Assembly (NCBI RefSeq): GCF_003610555.1
Contig: NZ_RAPQ01000009.1
Location: 682,001-746,000 of the forward strand
Length of the DNA: 64,000 nt
DNA from: Marinifilum flexuosum
GTDB lineage: Bacteria > Bacteroidota > Bacteroidia > Bacteroidales > Marinifilaceae
Reading direction: 5' to 3'
Made by a program: the position numbers and the translations under genes. Positions 8,955-19,207 of this stretch are shown piece after piece (the first letter of the stretch is position 1; each line of letters opens with the position of its first letter). The notes below the pieces were generated by a model. That model ran no database searches and was not told the DNA's origin. It saw nothing but the letters and a program-made list of their open reading frames with translations.

Positions 8955-9899
8955 ATGAAACGAGTACTAGTTACCGGAGGTGCAGGATTCATTGGATCTC
9001 ACCTATGCGAGCGCCTTCTTAAGGAAGGAAATGATGTAATTTGCCTTGACAACTACTTTACCGGCTCGAAAAAAAACATTGCTCATCTTCTTGATAATCC
9101 TTACTTTGAATTGGTACGTCACGACGTAACGGCTCCCTACTTTGCCGAGGTCGATGAAATTTACAATTTGGCTTGTCCGGCATCACCAGTTCATTACCAA
9201 TACAACCCAATAAAAACCATTAAAACTTCGGTTATGGGCGCCATTAACATGCTGGGATTGGCCAAGCGTGTTAAGGCAAGAATTCTGCAGGCATCTACCA
9301 GTGAAGTTTACGGTGATCCTGAAATTCACCCACAAACAGAAGATTATTGGGGTAATGTAAATCCAATAGGTATTCGTTCGTGCTACGATGAAGGAAAACG
9401 TTGTGCCGAAACTTTATTTATGGATTATCACAACCAAAATAATGTTGACATTAAAATCATACGTATTTTCAATACTTATGGTCCAAATATGAATCCTGAT
9501 GATGGACGTGTGGTATCGAACTTTATTGTGCAGGCTTTGCAAAACGAAGACATTACCATTTTTGGGGATGGATCGCAAACCAGAAGCTTCCAGTATGTTG
9601 ATGATTTGGTAGAAGGCATGTCGAGAATGATGCAAACCCGTCATAACTTTACTGGACCAGTTAACATTGGAAATCCAAATGAGTTTACCATTCTGGAATT
9701 GGCTCAAAATGTAATCGAATTAACCAATTCAAAATCTAAAATCATTAACCTACCTTTGCCACAGGATGACCCTACGCAAAGACAACCAGACATTAGTCTT
9801 GCCAAAAAGGAATTAGACAATTGGGAACCAAAGATTCAATTAAGAGAAGGATTGCAAAAAACCATCACTTATTTTGATACTCTTTTAAAAGATCAATAA
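8955..9899 (+). CDS. uxs: UDP-glucuronate decarboxylase (UDP-xylose synthase)
   Basis: An extended short-chain dehydrogenase (314 aa) that turns UDP-glucuronate into UDP-xylose. The NAD motif GGAGFIGSH is at residues 8-16, and the catalytic pair lies in SCYDEGKR (Y144, K148). The segment STSEVYGDP and the [10 protein letters not shown] loop are typical of UXS rather than of the ArnA-type decarboxylase. It sits 69 nt after ugd, so the two form a consecutive pathway. Confidence 0.93.
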   Translation: MKRVLVTGGAGFIGSHLCERLLKEGNDVICLDNYFTGSKKNIAHLLDNPYFELVRHDVTAPYFAEVDEIYNLACPASPVHYQYNPIKTIKTSVMGAINMLGLAKRVKARILQASTSEVYGDPEIHPQTEDYWGNVNPIGIRSCYDEGKRCAETLFMDYHNQNNVDIKIIRIFNTYGPNMNPDDGRVVSNFIVQALQNEDITIFGDGSQTRSFQYVDDLVEGMSRMMQTRHNFTGPVNIGNPNEFTILELAQNVIELTNSKSKIINLPLPQDDPTQRQPDISLAKKELDNWEPKIQLREGLQKTITYFDTLLKDQ

Positions 9900-9986
9900 T
9901 ACAATTAAATAGAACGGCCAAAAATAAAGAATGCCTAAGCATTTATTCCAAGCCAAACACTTACACTGAAATTCAAAATAATATAT

Positions 9987-10853
9987 ATGAAAGGAATTAT
10001 ATTAGCCGGAGGATCGGGCACAAGACTTTACCCAATCACAAAAAGTATTTCAAAACAAATTATACCAATTTACGACAAGCCGATGATTTATTATCCATTA
10101 TCGGTTTTAATGCTTGCCGGCATCAAGGAGATTCTTATCATTTCAACTCCAAAAGATCTCCCTCTTTATAAAAATTTATTTGATGATGGTAGTCAATATG
10201 GTCTGGATATTTCTTATGCTGAACAACCATCACCTGATGGATTAGCTCAAGCTTTCATTATTGGCGAAGAGTTTATTGGCGACAGTCCTGTTTGTATGAT
10301 TCTTGGAGATAACCTTTACTATGGATATGAATTTAGCAAGCAATTGGAAGAATCAGCTAAATTAAATGAAGGTGCGTACGTATTTGGATATCATGTGAAT
10401 GACCCTGAAAGATATGGTGTTGCTGAATTTGATGAGAATGGTTTGGTAAAAAGCCTGGAAGAAAAACCTGAAAATCCAAAATCGAACTATGCAGTAACCG
10501 GTTTGTATTTTTACGATAATACGGTGGTTGAGAAAGCAAAATCATTAAAACCATCGAAACGTGGCGAACTTGAAATTACCGATCTGAACAAAATTTATTT
10601 GGAAGAAAATAAACTTAGCTTAAAGGTGTTAGGTCGTGGTATGGCATGGTTAGATACAGGAACGCATGAAAGCATGCTACAAGCTTCGAATTTTATTGCT
10701 ACTATTGAGCAGCGACAAGGTTTAAAAGTTGCATGTATCGAAGAGATAGCTTATCGCAATGGATTTATCGACAAAGAGCAACTTTTAAAATTAGCTGAGC
10801 CATTGCTAAAAAATCAATACGGACAATATTTGGTTCGAATCAGTCAAGAATAA
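9987..10853 (+). CDS. rfbA: glucose-1-phosphate thymidylyltransferase
   Basis: Makes dTDP-glucose from dTTP and glucose-1-phosphate, the first step of dTDP-L-rhamnose synthesis. The nucleotide-binding signature [11 protein letters not shown] is at residues 8-18, followed by [18 protein letters not shown] and LGDNLYYG. Length 288 aa is standard. It is followed 11 nt later by rfbC. Confidence 0.96.
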   Translation: MKGIILAGGSGTRLYPITKSISKQIIPIYDKPMIYYPLSVLMLAGIKEILIISTPKDLPLYKNLFDDGSQYGLDISYAEQPSPDGLAQAFIIGEEFIGDSPVCMILGDNLYYGYEFSKQLEESAKLNEGAYVFGYHVNDPERYGVAEFDENGLVKSLEEKPENPKSNYAVTGLYFYDNTVVEKAKSLKPSKRGELEITDLNKIYLEENKLSLKVLGRGMAWLDTGTHESMLQASNFIATIEQRQGLKVACIEEIAYRNGFIDKEQLLKLAEPLLKNQYGQYLVRISQE

Positions 10854-10864
10854 CAAACTAAGAA

Positions 10865-11425
10865 ATGGAAATTATTAAAACCGAAATTCCCGATTTATTA
10901 ATTATACAGCCCAGAGTATTTGAAGATGAAAGAGGGTATTTCTTCGAAAGCTATAACGAAAACGAATTCCTTAAACACAATCTAAACTTGAATTTTATTC
11001 AAGACAACGAGTCAAAATCAAGCTATGGTGTAATAAGAGGATTGCATTACCAACTTGCTCCATACTCTCAAACCAAACTGGTTCGCGTAATTGAAGGAAG
11101 AGTATTCGATGTGGCCGTTGATTTAAGAGAAGGCTCACCTACATATGGCAAATGGAGAGGCATTGAATTATCAGCTGAAAATAAAGTACAGTTTTTAGTT
11201 CCACGAGGTTTTGCTCATGGATTCTCAGTACTAAGCGAAACAGCAACTTTTGTTTATAAGTGTGACAACTTATACAATCCTGAAGCTGAAAGAGGTCTTA
11301 ATTTTAACGATCCAAGTTTAAATATCGATTGGAGAATAGATCCTGAAAATGCGATAGTTTCACCAAAGGATAAGGTTTTACCAAACTTTAACGATGCTGA
11401 AAAGAATTTCAAATTTGGAAAATAA
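10865..11425 (+). CDS. rfbC: dTDP-4-dehydrorhamnose 3,5-epimerase
   Basis: A cupin-fold epimerase of the rhamnose pathway (186 aa). The catalytic His lies in IRGLHYQ (H61), and the substrate loop VFDVAVDLREGSPTYGKW and PRGFAHGF are intact. It lies between rfbA and rfbD with 9-11 nt gaps, which points to co-translation. Confidence 0.96.
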   Translation: MEIIKTEIPDLLIIQPRVFEDERGYFFESYNENEFLKHNLNLNFIQDNESKSSYGVIRGLHYQLAPYSQTKLVRVIEGRVFDVAVDLREGSPTYGKWRGIELSAENKVQFLVPRGFAHGFSVLSETATFVYKCDNLYNPEAERGLNFNDPSLNIDWRIDPENAIVSPKDKVLPNFNDAEKNFKFGK

Positions 11426-11434
11426 TAGTCACCC

Positions 11435-12307
11435 ATGACAAACATTTTAGTAACAGGAAGCAAAGGGCAATTGGGATCTGAGATCAAAGAGTTATCAAAG
11501 AATTACCCAAATATCCATTTTGTTTTTACAGATATCGAAGAACTAGATATCACTTCTTTTGCCGACATTGAAAACTTCGTTGCTGGTAAAAAATTTAGTT
11601 ATCTGATAAACTGTGCTGCCTATACCAATGTAGACGGAGCGGAAGAAAACAAAGAAATGGCAGAGCTATTAAATGCTGAGGCTACAAAGAACCTTGCTAC
11701 CATTTCAAAGCAAAACAACATTATTCCAATTCACATCTCAACCGACTATGTGTTTTCTGGCAAAGGATTCAAACCTTATAGCGAAGAAGAGCAAACTGAG
11801 CCACAAAGTGTTTATGGGGATACCAAATTAAAAGGTGAAAATTACCTTCAGGAAATTTGTCCAAATCATATCACAATTAGAACTTCCTGGTTGTATTCTC
11901 CATTCGGGAAAAACTTTTTGAAAACCATGTTGAATCTTGGAAAAGAAAGAGATGAATTGCAAGTTGTCACCGACCAAGTTGGTACACCAACCTATGCATA
12001 TGATCTAGCCTCATGTATAATGCAAATCATCGAAAGATTGGAAAAAGACAACCTATTCGAAGATTTTGGCATTTACCACTATTCAAATGAAGGTATTTGC
12101 AGCTGGTTCGATTTTGCAACCGAAATACAAATTGTTGCCAACAACAATTGCAAAATCAACAGCACTGATAGCGAGAGCTTTAAAACTTTAGCAAAAAGAC
12201 CTCACTATAGCGTCTTGAATAAATCAAAAATTAAACATATTTTTGAGCTTGATATTCCACACTGGAGGGGAAGGATATCGCATTGTATCAATCGTATAAA
12301 AAGTTAA
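11435..12307 (+). CDS. rfbD: dTDP-4-dehydrorhamnose reductase
   Basis: Catalyses the last step to dTDP-L-rhamnose with NAD(P)H. The 290-aa SDR protein shows GSKGQLGSE at residues 8-16, STDYVFSG, and the catalytic pair in YGDTKLKGE (Y127, K131). The dehydratase rfbB that should supply its pathway is not in this cluster and must lie elsewhere. Confidence 0.95.
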   Translation: MTNILVTGSKGQLGSEIKELSKNYPNIHFVFTDIEELDITSFADIENFVAGKKFSYLINCAAYTNVDGAEENKEMAELLNAEATKNLATISKQNNIIPIHISTDYVFSGKGFKPYSEEEQTEPQSVYGDTKLKGENYLQEICPNHITIRTSWLYSPFGKNFLKTMLNLGKERDELQVVTDQVGTPTYAYDLASCIMQIIERLEKDNLFEDFGIYHYSNEGICSWFDFATEIQIVANNNCKINSTDSESFKTLAKRPHYSVLNKSKIKHIFELDIPHWRGRISHCINRIKS

Positions 12308-12325
12308 CCAAGAAATTTTTCGAAA

Positions 12326-14071
12326 ATGGACAAAACGGAAATTTTAGACAGTGTAATTGAAACAGCCAACAAATGGCTAGAGGGGAATTATGATCAAGCG
12401 ACAAAAGATGCTGTAAAAGAACTTCTTGATCAGGAAGATAAAACGGCTTTAATAGATTCATTTTATAAAGATTTAGAGTTTGGAACAGGTGGATTAAGAG
12501 GAAAAATGGGACCTGGAACCAACCGTATGAATATTTATACTGTAGGTGCTGCAACTCAAGGATTGGCAAACTATTTAAACAAATCATTTCCTGACAAAGA
12601 GCAAATTTCGATTTGCATTGGATATGATTGTCGAAACAACAGTAAATTGTTCTCTGATACCGTAGCAAATATCTTTTCAGCTAATGGAATCAAAGCCTAC
12701 ATTTTCGAAGACTTGCGTCCTACTCCAGAAATGTCCTTTGCAATTCGTCATTTGGGATGTCAGTCAGGTGTTATCATCACAGCATCACACAATCCAAAAG
12801 AATACAATGGATACAAGGCATATTGGGAAGATGGATCTCAATTGGTGCCTCCACACGATAAAAATGTAATTAACGAAGTAAAGGCAGTAAAGGTAGAAGA
12901 AATCAAATTTGAAGGAAATCCTGATTTGATTGAAGTTTTAGGTGCTGAAATGGACAAGCTTTACCTTGATACCGTCAAGACTCTAAGTCTATCACCTGAA
13001 GCAATTCAGAACCAAAAAGACTTGAAAATTGTATTTACCCCTTTGCATGGAACAACTGTAAAATTGGTTCCTGATTCATTGGCAAATTACGGTTTCGAAA
13101 ATGTAATTCACATTCCTGAACAAGATGTTATTGATGGAAACTTCCCTACGGTTTGGTCTGCAAATCCAGAAGAACCAGAAGCATTAAAAATGGCTGTAGA
13201 TAAAGCTGATGAAGTTGATGCTGATTTGGTAATGGCTTGCGACCCTGATGGAGACAGATTGGGAATTTCGGTTAAAAATGACAAGGGTGAATGGGAAATT
13301 ATCAACGGTAATCAAACTGCTTTAATTTTCACATATTACTTGATCAAAAGAAGACGTGAGTTAGGGTTACTTACCGGTAATGACTACGTTGTAAAAACCA
13401 TTGTAACTACAGAATTATTCAAGGATGTAGCAGAAAAAAACAATGTAGAATGTTTCGATGCATACACCGGATTTAAATGGATTGCGGATGTAATGCGCAA
13501 AAATCCTGAAAAAAATTATGTAGGAGGTGGTGAGGAATCGTTCGGTTACATGCCAGGAGATTTTACTCGCGACAAAGATGCAGTATCTGCTTGTAGTATT
13601 ATGGCTGAAATTGCAGCATGGGCAAAAGATCAAGGTAAAAACCTTTTTGACATCCTAAAAGAAATCTATTTAGAGTACGGATTCTCTAAAGAAAAAATGA
13701 TTTACATCGTTCGTGAAGGTTTACAAGGATCTCAGGAAATTGCACAAATGATGCACGATTACAGGTTTAATACTCCAAAAGAAATTAACGAATCGCCAGT
13801 TGTACTAATTAAAGATTACACTACAAGAAAAGCCACAAATCCAATTACCGGAGAGGCTACTGATCTTGATTTTGAAACAACGGCAGATGTTCTTCAAATT
13901 TACTTAGAGGATGGATCTAAAATTTCTGTTCGTCCTTCTGGTACTGAACCAAAAATTAAATACTATTTCGAAGTACGTGAAGAATTGCCTTCATTAGAGA
14001 ATTTCTATGCTACTGAAGAAAAAGCAAATAAAAAAATTGAAAGAATAATAGATTCTTTGAATTTAAACTAA
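12326..14071 (+). CDS. phosphohexomutase (phosphoglucomutase/phosphomannomutase)
   Basis: Interconverts hexose 6- and 1-phosphates through a phosphoserine. The 581-aa protein has the active serine in TASHNPKEYNGYK (S154), the metal loop ACDPDGDRLG, the sugar loop GGGEESFGYMPG and the phosphate loop VRPSGTEPKIKYY. Following rfbD by 18 nt, it may supply glucose-1-phosphate to rfbA and to UDP-glucose for ugd. Whether it prefers glucose or mannose phosphates cannot be decided from sequence. Confidence 0.93.
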   Translation: MDKTEILDSVIETANKWLEGNYDQATKDAVKELLDQEDKTALIDSFYKDLEFGTGGLRGKMGPGTNRMNIYTVGAATQGLANYLNKSFPDKEQISICIGYDCRNNSKLFSDTVANIFSANGIKAYIFEDLRPTPEMSFAIRHLGCQSGVIITASHNPKEYNGYKAYWEDGSQLVPPHDKNVINEVKAVKVEEIKFEGNPDLIEVLGAEMDKLYLDTVKTLSLSPEAIQNQKDLKIVFTPLHGTTVKLVPDSLANYGFENVIHIPEQDVIDGNFPTVWSANPEEPEALKMAVDKADEVDADLVMACDPDGDRLGISVKNDKGEWEIINGNQTALIFTYYLIKRRRELGLLTGNDYVVKTIVTTELFKDVAEKNNVECFDAYTGFKWIADVMRKNPEKNYVGGGEESFGYMPGDFTRDKDAVSACSIMAEIAAWAKDQGKNLFDILKEIYLEYGFSKEKMIYIVREGLQGSQEIAQMMHDYRFNTPKEINESPVVLIKDYTTRKATNPITGEATDLDFETTADVLQIYLEDGSKISVRPSGTEPKIKYYFEVREELPSLENFYATEEKANKKIERIIDSLNLN

Positions 14072-14078
14072 TATTTTT

Positions 14079-14108
14079 AGGGTAGCGTTACTGCTACCCT
14101 ACACTTAT
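14079..14108 (+). terminator. terminator-like hairpin after the phosphohexomutase
   Basis: Arms AGGGTAGC (14079-14086) and GCTACCCT (14093-14100) with a 6-nt loop, followed by a T-rich but interrupted stretch. It separates the sugar operon from the response regulator. Confidence 0.6.
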
Positions 14109-14115
14109 TTTATTT

Positions 14116-15336
14116 ATGGACACCAAGAAAACAATTCTTTCTGTTGACGACTCACCTATCAACAACAAGTTGATCGAGGCATATTTTAGACGTGATTATG
14201 AAGTAATATCAAAAGAAAGTGGCCAACAAGCCCTTGCCTGGTTGGAAGATAATATACCTGATGTGATTTTGCTGGATATCATGATGCCCATTATGGATGG
14301 AATTGAAGTTCTTGAACGAATTCAAGCAAACGATAGGCTAAAAGAAATTCCCGTAATTATGGTTACGGCGAAAACCGAGATGGAAAGCATTAAAGCTACA
14401 CTGAACCTTGGAGCTCAAGACTACGTAAAAAAGCCGATCGATTTTACCGAATTACAAACAAAGGTTCTGATTGCATTCCAAATTAATGAGCAAAAACAGG
14501 AAATCTCCAAATACAAATCCTATTACGACATTCATCAGGGAATGATTCATGCTCAACGCATTCAACGATCAATTCTTCCCGATGCAGAACATTTTAGAAG
14601 ATTATATCCTAAATCATTCATCATTAATTTGCCTAAACATGTAGTAGGAGGAGATTTTTATTGGATTCAGCAAAATTTCCACAAAAATAGCATTGGTGTT
14701 TTCGATTGCACTGGTCATGGTGTTCCTGCGGCTATGTTAACTGTAATGGGACAAATGGAATTACACACCTTGTCTCAAAACGGCAACGAAATTCAAGCTG
14801 AACAGATTTTCCCCTTACTAAGTAGAAAATTTAGTAAGTTATTAAATACATCGGCAGACACATATACTCAATATGATGGAATGGATGGTATTTTCTGTTC
14901 TATTTATCCACAAGAACAATTAATTGAATTTGTCGGTGCCAAAAGATCATTGGTTTTAATCAGAGAAAATAATTCTCAACTAATTGTAAACAACGAAGAC
15001 ACAGAGGCCAAATTGAGCAACGAGCAATTCTCTTTGTTTGAAATTGCTGGAGATAGAAACTCCATTGGAAAGGAGTCTGAGTTTGTTGAATTTACAGTCA
15101 ATAAAATTAAATTTTCATCTGGAGATAGAATATTCTTGTATAGCGATGGAATTACTGATCAGTTGGGTGGAGATCAGCAAAAAAGACTAAAAAGAAAACA
15201 GTTTTTTGAAAAATTGCTCGAAATCCAAACCAAATCTATCAATCTTCAGAAATCAGATATATTTACTTGGTTAGAGAAATGGAAAAGTAACAATGAACAA
15301 ACCGATGATATCCTTGTTGTAGGGATTGAACTTTAA
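14116..15336 (+). CDS. response regulator with SpoIIE/PP2C-type phosphatase output domain
   Basis: A 406-aa RsbU-like protein. The receiver domain (about 5-125) has acidic residues DD at 11-12, phospho-acceptor D54 in VILLDIMMP and K105. A short linker leads to a PPM phosphatase domain (about 170-405) with metal motifs VGGDFYW, FDCTGHGVPAAM, YSDGITDQLGG and TDDILVVG. Such proteins dephosphorylate STAS-type antagonists in response to a histidine kinase signal. No kinase is adjacent. The gene overlaps the convergent helicase gene by 4 nt. Confidence 0.9.
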   Translation: MDTKKTILSVDDSPINNKLIEAYFRRDYEVISKESGQQALAWLEDNIPDVILLDIMMPIMDGIEVLERIQANDRLKEIPVIMVTAKTEMESIKATLNLGAQDYVKKPIDFTELQTKVLIAFQINEQKQEISKYKSYYDIHQGMIHAQRIQRSILPDAEHFRRLYPKSFIINLPKHVVGGDFYWIQQNFHKNSIGVFDCTGHGVPAAMLTVMGQMELHTLSQNGNEIQAEQIFPLLSRKFSKLLNTSADTYTQYDGMDGIFCSIYPQEQLIEFVGAKRSLVLIRENNSQLIVNNEDTEAKLSNEQFSLFEIAGDRNSIGKESEFVEFTVNKIKFSSGDRIFLYSDGITDQLGGDQQKRLKRKQFFEKLLEIQTKSINLQKSDIFTWLEKWKSNNEQTDDILVVGIEL

Positions 15337-16766
15337 AATTCTGGTTCATCGGGAAAAAATTCCTTCTTAAAGTTTACAAGATACAATTTCTCCGTAGCAC
15401 GTGTTAAAGCTGTATACAACCATCTGTAGTATTCTCTGTTCAGCAATTCATCAGTCAGATACCCCTGATCAACAAACACTGCTTTCCACTGTCCTCCCTG
15501 TGCTTTGTGACATGTTACTGCATAGGCAAACTTAACTTGCAAAGCATTAAAGAATTTATTGTTTCTAACTTTCTCGTAACGTTTTTTCTTGACTCTGATA
15601 TCCGAATAATCTTCTGCAATGGTGAAAAATAGCTTTTTGCTTTCCTCATATCCCAACGAAGCGGTTTCAATATCTAAAGTATCCAGTAATATCATGGTAT
15701 CCAACTCCACATCATTGTAATCAGGAAAACGAACAGTGACATCAGCATAACGGTAGCCATACAATTCAATATGCTTGCGAATCTTAACAATCTCAACAAT
15801 ATCTCCATTGGCTATAAAATCCATGTTTTCGATATCATGAGCCCAGAAATAATTATTCTTCACAACCATTAACAAATCACCTGCAGATATTTCTTCTTCA
15901 CGATACATCACGGTGTTTCTAATCCCCTGATTAAAACGATTTGCCCTTTTATTCGATCTGCTTATTACAATAGTGTCCTCAACACCATACTTATAATGAG
16001 CTGAAGACAACTCTTCAATCAGTTCACCTCCTCCTATTTTATGAATATCTGGATAATTCTGAGTACTCAGCACTGGAAATCCTTCTCGCTCGTCATTTAA
16101 CATGTTTCTTAACTCAGTAGCATTCATCAAAATCCCAGACTCCTCGTTTTGCCTAACCACCTGTCTTAAAGTCAATTCTTCAATATCAAAATGATAACAT
16201 GCACGCAATTCTTCAGGATCAAGTGCTGGACTAATATCCAATCCAACAGGAGGCAACTGCGCTGAATCACCAATCAATATTAATCTACAATTTTTCCCAG
16301 AGTAAACATATTCAATCAAATCATCCAACAAACACCCCGAACCAAAGAAAGATGCTTCTGGCGAATAATTTGAAATCATAGAGGCTTCATCAACAATAAA
16401 TACAGTGTTGGCATTTAGGTTTCTATCTTTTACAAAAACAGCCTCCGCATCTGCAAGTGATTTTTGTCGGTAAATTTTTTTGTGGATTGTGAAAGCAGGC
16501 TTTTTTGCATACTGACTTAACACTTTTGCCGCTCGACCAGTAGGTGCCAACAACACCGATTTTATTTTAAAATCACTCAAAGTTGAAGTTAGCGCACTTA
16601 CCAAAGTTGTTTTTCCAGTTCCGGCATATCCTTTTAACAAAAATATACTTTGATTTTGAACTCGGGTCACAAAATCCGCTAAACCAACTATAGCCTTAGT
16701 TTGATCGCTTGTTGGAGCAAAATTAAGGTGTTCCTCAATCTTCTCAGCCACATGATTTTTTAGCAT
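15333..16766 (-). CDS. RecD-like superfamily 1 DNA helicase/ATPase
   Basis: A 477-aa ATP-dependent helicase. Walker A is GYAGTGKTT (46-54), the Walker B region is VFIVDEASMIS, the Q-type motif is LIGDSAQLPPV, and the UvrD-like C-terminal motif is AVTCHKAQGGQW, ending in YTALTRATEKLYLV. There is no RecB/RecC neighbour, so it is a stand-alone RecD2-type or related protein and shorter than RecD2. The biological role is not fixed by the sequence. Confidence 0.88.
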   Translation of the reverse strand: MLKNHVAEKIEEHLNFAPTSDQTKAIVGLADFVTRVQNQSIFLLKGYAGTGKTTLVSALTSTLSDFKIKSVLLAPTGRAAKVLSQYAKKPAFTIHKKIYRQKSLADAEAVFVKDRNLNANTVFIVDEASMISNYSPEASFFGSGCLLDDLIEYVYSGKNCRLILIGDSAQLPPVGLDISPALDPEELRACYHFDIEELTLRQVVRQNEESGILMNATELRNMLNDEREGFPVLSTQNYPDIHKIGGGELIEELSSAHYKYGVEDTIVISRSNKRANRFNQGIRNTVMYREEEISAGDLLMVVKNNYFWAHDIENMDFIANGDIVEIVKIRKHIELYGYRYADVTVRFPDYNDVELDTMILLDTLDIETASLGYEESKKLFFTIAEDYSDIRVKKKRYEKVRNNKFFNALQVKFAYAVTCHKAQGGQWKAVFVDQGYLTDELLNREYYRWLYTALTRATEKLYLVNFKKEFFPDEPEF

Positions 16767-16814
16767 TTCCGTTAAATTTTATGGATATAAAAATAGCCAA
16801 ATAGATTTTTTTTT

Positions 16815-16822
16815 TAAATTTG
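16815..16822 (+). promoter_or_regulatory. -7 box upstream of the membrane-anchored unknown
   Basis: TAAATTTG matches TAnnTTTG exactly, 33 nt upstream of the ATG at 16856. It overlaps a longer in-frame start at 16820, which makes that start unlikely. Confidence 0.55.
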
Positions 16823-16855
16823 CAGACAAACTTACACAAACTAATAAGAATAAAA

Positions 16856-17497
16856 ATGAAAAAAGTCTTTCAAATCTTACTTGCCATAGCAATTGTTGCA
16901 CTAGCTTATTTAAGCTACCAAAGCATTAACAAGCCACTTGAATATGGTAAAATTAAGAAGCAACGTTACGAGAGAATTAAGCAACAATTAAAAGACATTC
17001 GTAAAGCGCAAGTTGCCTATAAAGATGTTAATGGTAAGTATACAGGAAGTTTCGATACATTGATCAGTTTTATCAAGACTGATTCAATGCCATTGGTTAA
17101 GTCAGAAGGTACTCTAACTGATGAGCAATATGAAGCTGGAATGACTGAGAAAGAAGCTGTAAAGAAAGGTTTCATTATTCGTGATACCATCATGATTTCA
17201 GCTCTTGATACTCTTTTTGGAAAAGAATATCCAATCGAAAACTTAAGATTTGTTCCTTTTACTAAAGGCAAACATCAATTTAAAATGGGTGCTGGTGTAT
17301 TCGTTACTGGTTCTCAGGTTAAAGTACAAGTTTTCGAAGCTAAAGTTTCTAACATGATTATCTTCGAAGATATTTACGAAGAGTACAGCGAAGAAATTAA
17401 AGAAGACAACGGAAACCGTATTCGTTTGAACAAATATCCTGGTATGATGGTTGGTTCACTTGAAGAAGCGAACAACAACGCTGGTAACTGGGAGTAA
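16856..17497 (+). CDS. membrane-anchored hypothetical protein
   Basis: A 213-aa protein I cannot assign. The N-terminus (KKVFQILLAIAIVALAYLSY) is a single membrane anchor. It is followed by a charged helix (GKIKKQRYERIKQQLKDIRK) and a mixed soluble domain, presumably periplasmic. The layout resembles pseudopilin-like proteins, but no prepilin cleavage motif is seen. It lies 17 nt upstream of the DUF3822 gene and rsmD, so the three may be co-transcribed. Confidence 0.7.
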   Translation: MKKVFQILLAIAIVALAYLSYQSINKPLEYGKIKKQRYERIKQQLKDIRKAQVAYKDVNGKYTGSFDTLISFIKTDSMPLVKSEGTLTDEQYEAGMTEKEAVKKGFIIRDTIMISALDTLFGKEYPIENLRFVPFTKGKHQFKMGAGVFVTGSQVKVQVFEAKVSNMIIFEDIYEEYSEEIKEDNGNRIRLNKYPGMMVGSLEEANNNAGNWE

Positions 17498-17514
17498 ACA
17501 AACACAAACTGTTT

Positions 17515-18363
17515 ATGAACGACCTTGTATTTGTTGATTCAACATTTGATAAAGACAAATCGATAGAATATAAATTATCCATCCGAGTTAGCTCGGATGG
17601 ATTTTCTTTTTCTATACTCAATGCAAATAAGCACTGTGTAGCTCTAGAACGATTTAAAGCATTCAATCGAAACACCGAAGCTGACACATTAAATTCATTT
17701 AAAGAATTAATTAGAAACAATGAATTACTCAATTTAGAATACAATTCAGTTGCTGTTCTTTGGGTTTCTAATAAAGCTGTAATCATACCGAATGATTTTT
17801 TTAGTGAAAAATTTGCTTTTGAGAGCTACCAACTGTGTCATAATTTAAGTAGTGATACAGAGTTGCATTGGAACGATTTAGATCAATTGAATTCGAAGAA
17901 TGTTTTTGCTTTGCCTTTGTCTTTTAAAGAGATTCTTATAAAACAATTTTCGACAATAAAATTCTTCCACCACTCTACTCCTTTTTATAAAACTGCCATA
18001 AAGGATGAAATTTCTGATAATCACCCTAGTGTTTATGTGAATTTACAAAGGGAATATTTTCATATTATAATTCCTGATAGAAACGGCAAACATTTTATAA
18101 ATAGCTTCGCTTACAAAGAGGATGCTGACCTTACTTATCACATTTTAAATGTATACAAGCAGCACAAACTCAATAACGAAAGAAGTAAGTTAATAGTTGA
18201 TGGTTTAGTGCAAGAAGAAAGTAAATCTATTCAGTTGCTAAAAAAATACCTTGCAAATGTTGAGGTAAAACTTTTACCAGCTAAACTTAGAATTAAAAAT
18301 GAGATTCCACACAAGGAATACAATCAATTCATTAATCTTTTAAATTTAACCGAGTGCGAATAG
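17515..18363 (+). CDS. DUF3822-like protein
   Basis: A 282-aa soluble protein without signal peptide or membrane segment. It matches what I recall of DUF3822, a Bacteroidota family commonly found directly before rsmD, as here, and whose function is unknown. Its stop overlaps the rsmD GTG start by 10 nt, so translation is probably coupled. The family call rests mainly on context and overall pattern. Confidence 0.6.
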   Translation: MNDLVFVDSTFDKDKSIEYKLSIRVSSDGFSFSILNANKHCVALERFKAFNRNTEADTLNSFKELIRNNELLNLEYNSVAVLWVSNKAVIIPNDFFSEKFAFESYQLCHNLSSDTELHWNDLDQLNSKNVFALPLSFKEILIKQFSTIKFFHHSTPFYKTAIKDEISDNHPSVYVNLQREYFHIIIPDRNGKHFINSFAYKEDADLTYHILNVYKQHKLNNERSKLIVDGLVQEESKSIQLLKKYLANVEVKLLPAKLRIKNEIPHKEYNQFINLLNLTECE

Positions 18364-18890
18364 TTAGTGGAACTCACAAAGGAAGAAGAATAACACCAGA
18401 TAAAAGCTTTAAAGCTCGCCCTACAACCGATTTTGCAAAAGAGAACTTGTTTAATGTTTTAAATAACATCGTAGACATTGAAGAGTTAAGTGTTCTTGAC
18501 CTATTTGGCGGCACAGGTGGTATTAGTTATGAATTTGCCTCAAGAGGAGCTGAGAAAGTGATATGCGTTGAATTAAATCACCGCCATTTTGCTTTTATTC
18601 AAAAAACAGTTCAGGAGTTGGGATTAGATCAAATTCTTCCGATTAAATCGGATGTTTTTCGTTTTGTGAAATCATGTCGCCAAAAGTTTGATATGATATT
18701 TGCAGATCCTCCATTTGATTTAAAAACCTTAAATACCATTCCTGATTTGATATTCGAAAAAGAATTATTGAATGAAAAAGGTACTTTAATAGTTGAGCAT
18801 GGATCTAAAAATGATTTCTCTTCTCATCCGAATTTCACAGAAAAAAGAACCTACGGAAGTGTTAACTTTAGTTTTTTCGAATACAAATAA
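18354..18890 (+). CDS. rsmD: 16S rRNA (guanine(966)-N2)-methyltransferase
   Basis: An SAM-dependent methyltransferase that modifies G966 of 16S rRNA. The 178-aa protein starts at a GTG giving MRIVSGTHKGRRI, the classical family start. The SAM motif LDLFGGTGGISYEFASRGA is near residue 48 and the catalytic motif FADPPFD near residue 120. It overlaps the preceding gene by 10 nt. Confidence 0.93.
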   Translation: MRIVSGTHKGRRITPDKSFKARPTTDFAKENLFNVLNNIVDIEELSVLDLFGGTGGISYEFASRGAEKVICVELNHRHFAFIQKTVQELGLDQILPIKSDVFRFVKSCRQKFDMIFADPPFDLKTLNTIPDLIFEKELLNEKGTLIVEHGSKNDFSSHPNFTEKRTYGSVNFSFFEYK

Positions 18891-19029
18891 TCAACCGTTA
18901 CCAACGAACAAAAAAATAAGCATATTTTTATTAAAGTGTAACACACTCAAAACCGCTATATTACTGAGATTACCCAGTTTTTATCGCAAAAAAAACACCA
19001 CTAGATATTGCAAGTAAAAAAACTTGCAT

Positions 19030-19037
19030 TATCTTTG
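19030..19037 (+). promoter_or_regulatory. promoter of the tRNA-Asp array
   Basis: TATCTTTG (TAnnTTTG) lies 19 nt upstream of the first tRNA. ATTG at 19007-19010 sits at 19-nt spacing as a near -33 element. Confidence 0.6.
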
Positions 19038-19056
19038 CATCGCTATCAAAAAAAAC

Positions 19057-19130
19057 GGTCTGGTAGTTCAGTTGGTTAGAATACATGCCTGTCACGCATG
19101 GGGTCGCGAGTTCGAGTCTCGTCCAGACCG
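19057..19130 (+). tRNA. tRNA-Asp(GTC), copy 1
   Basis: A 74-nt cloverleaf with acceptor arms GGTCTGG and CCAGACC, discriminator G, anticodon loop CTGTCAC with anticodon GTC, and T arm GTTCGAGTC. The CCA end is not encoded. Confidence 0.97.
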
Positions 19131-19207
19131 CTAAGAAGAGAAAGTTCTTTAAAATATTGAAACAAGAATAATCGAAGTTTAGGATTATTTAAGAACAATA
19201 CCAATTT

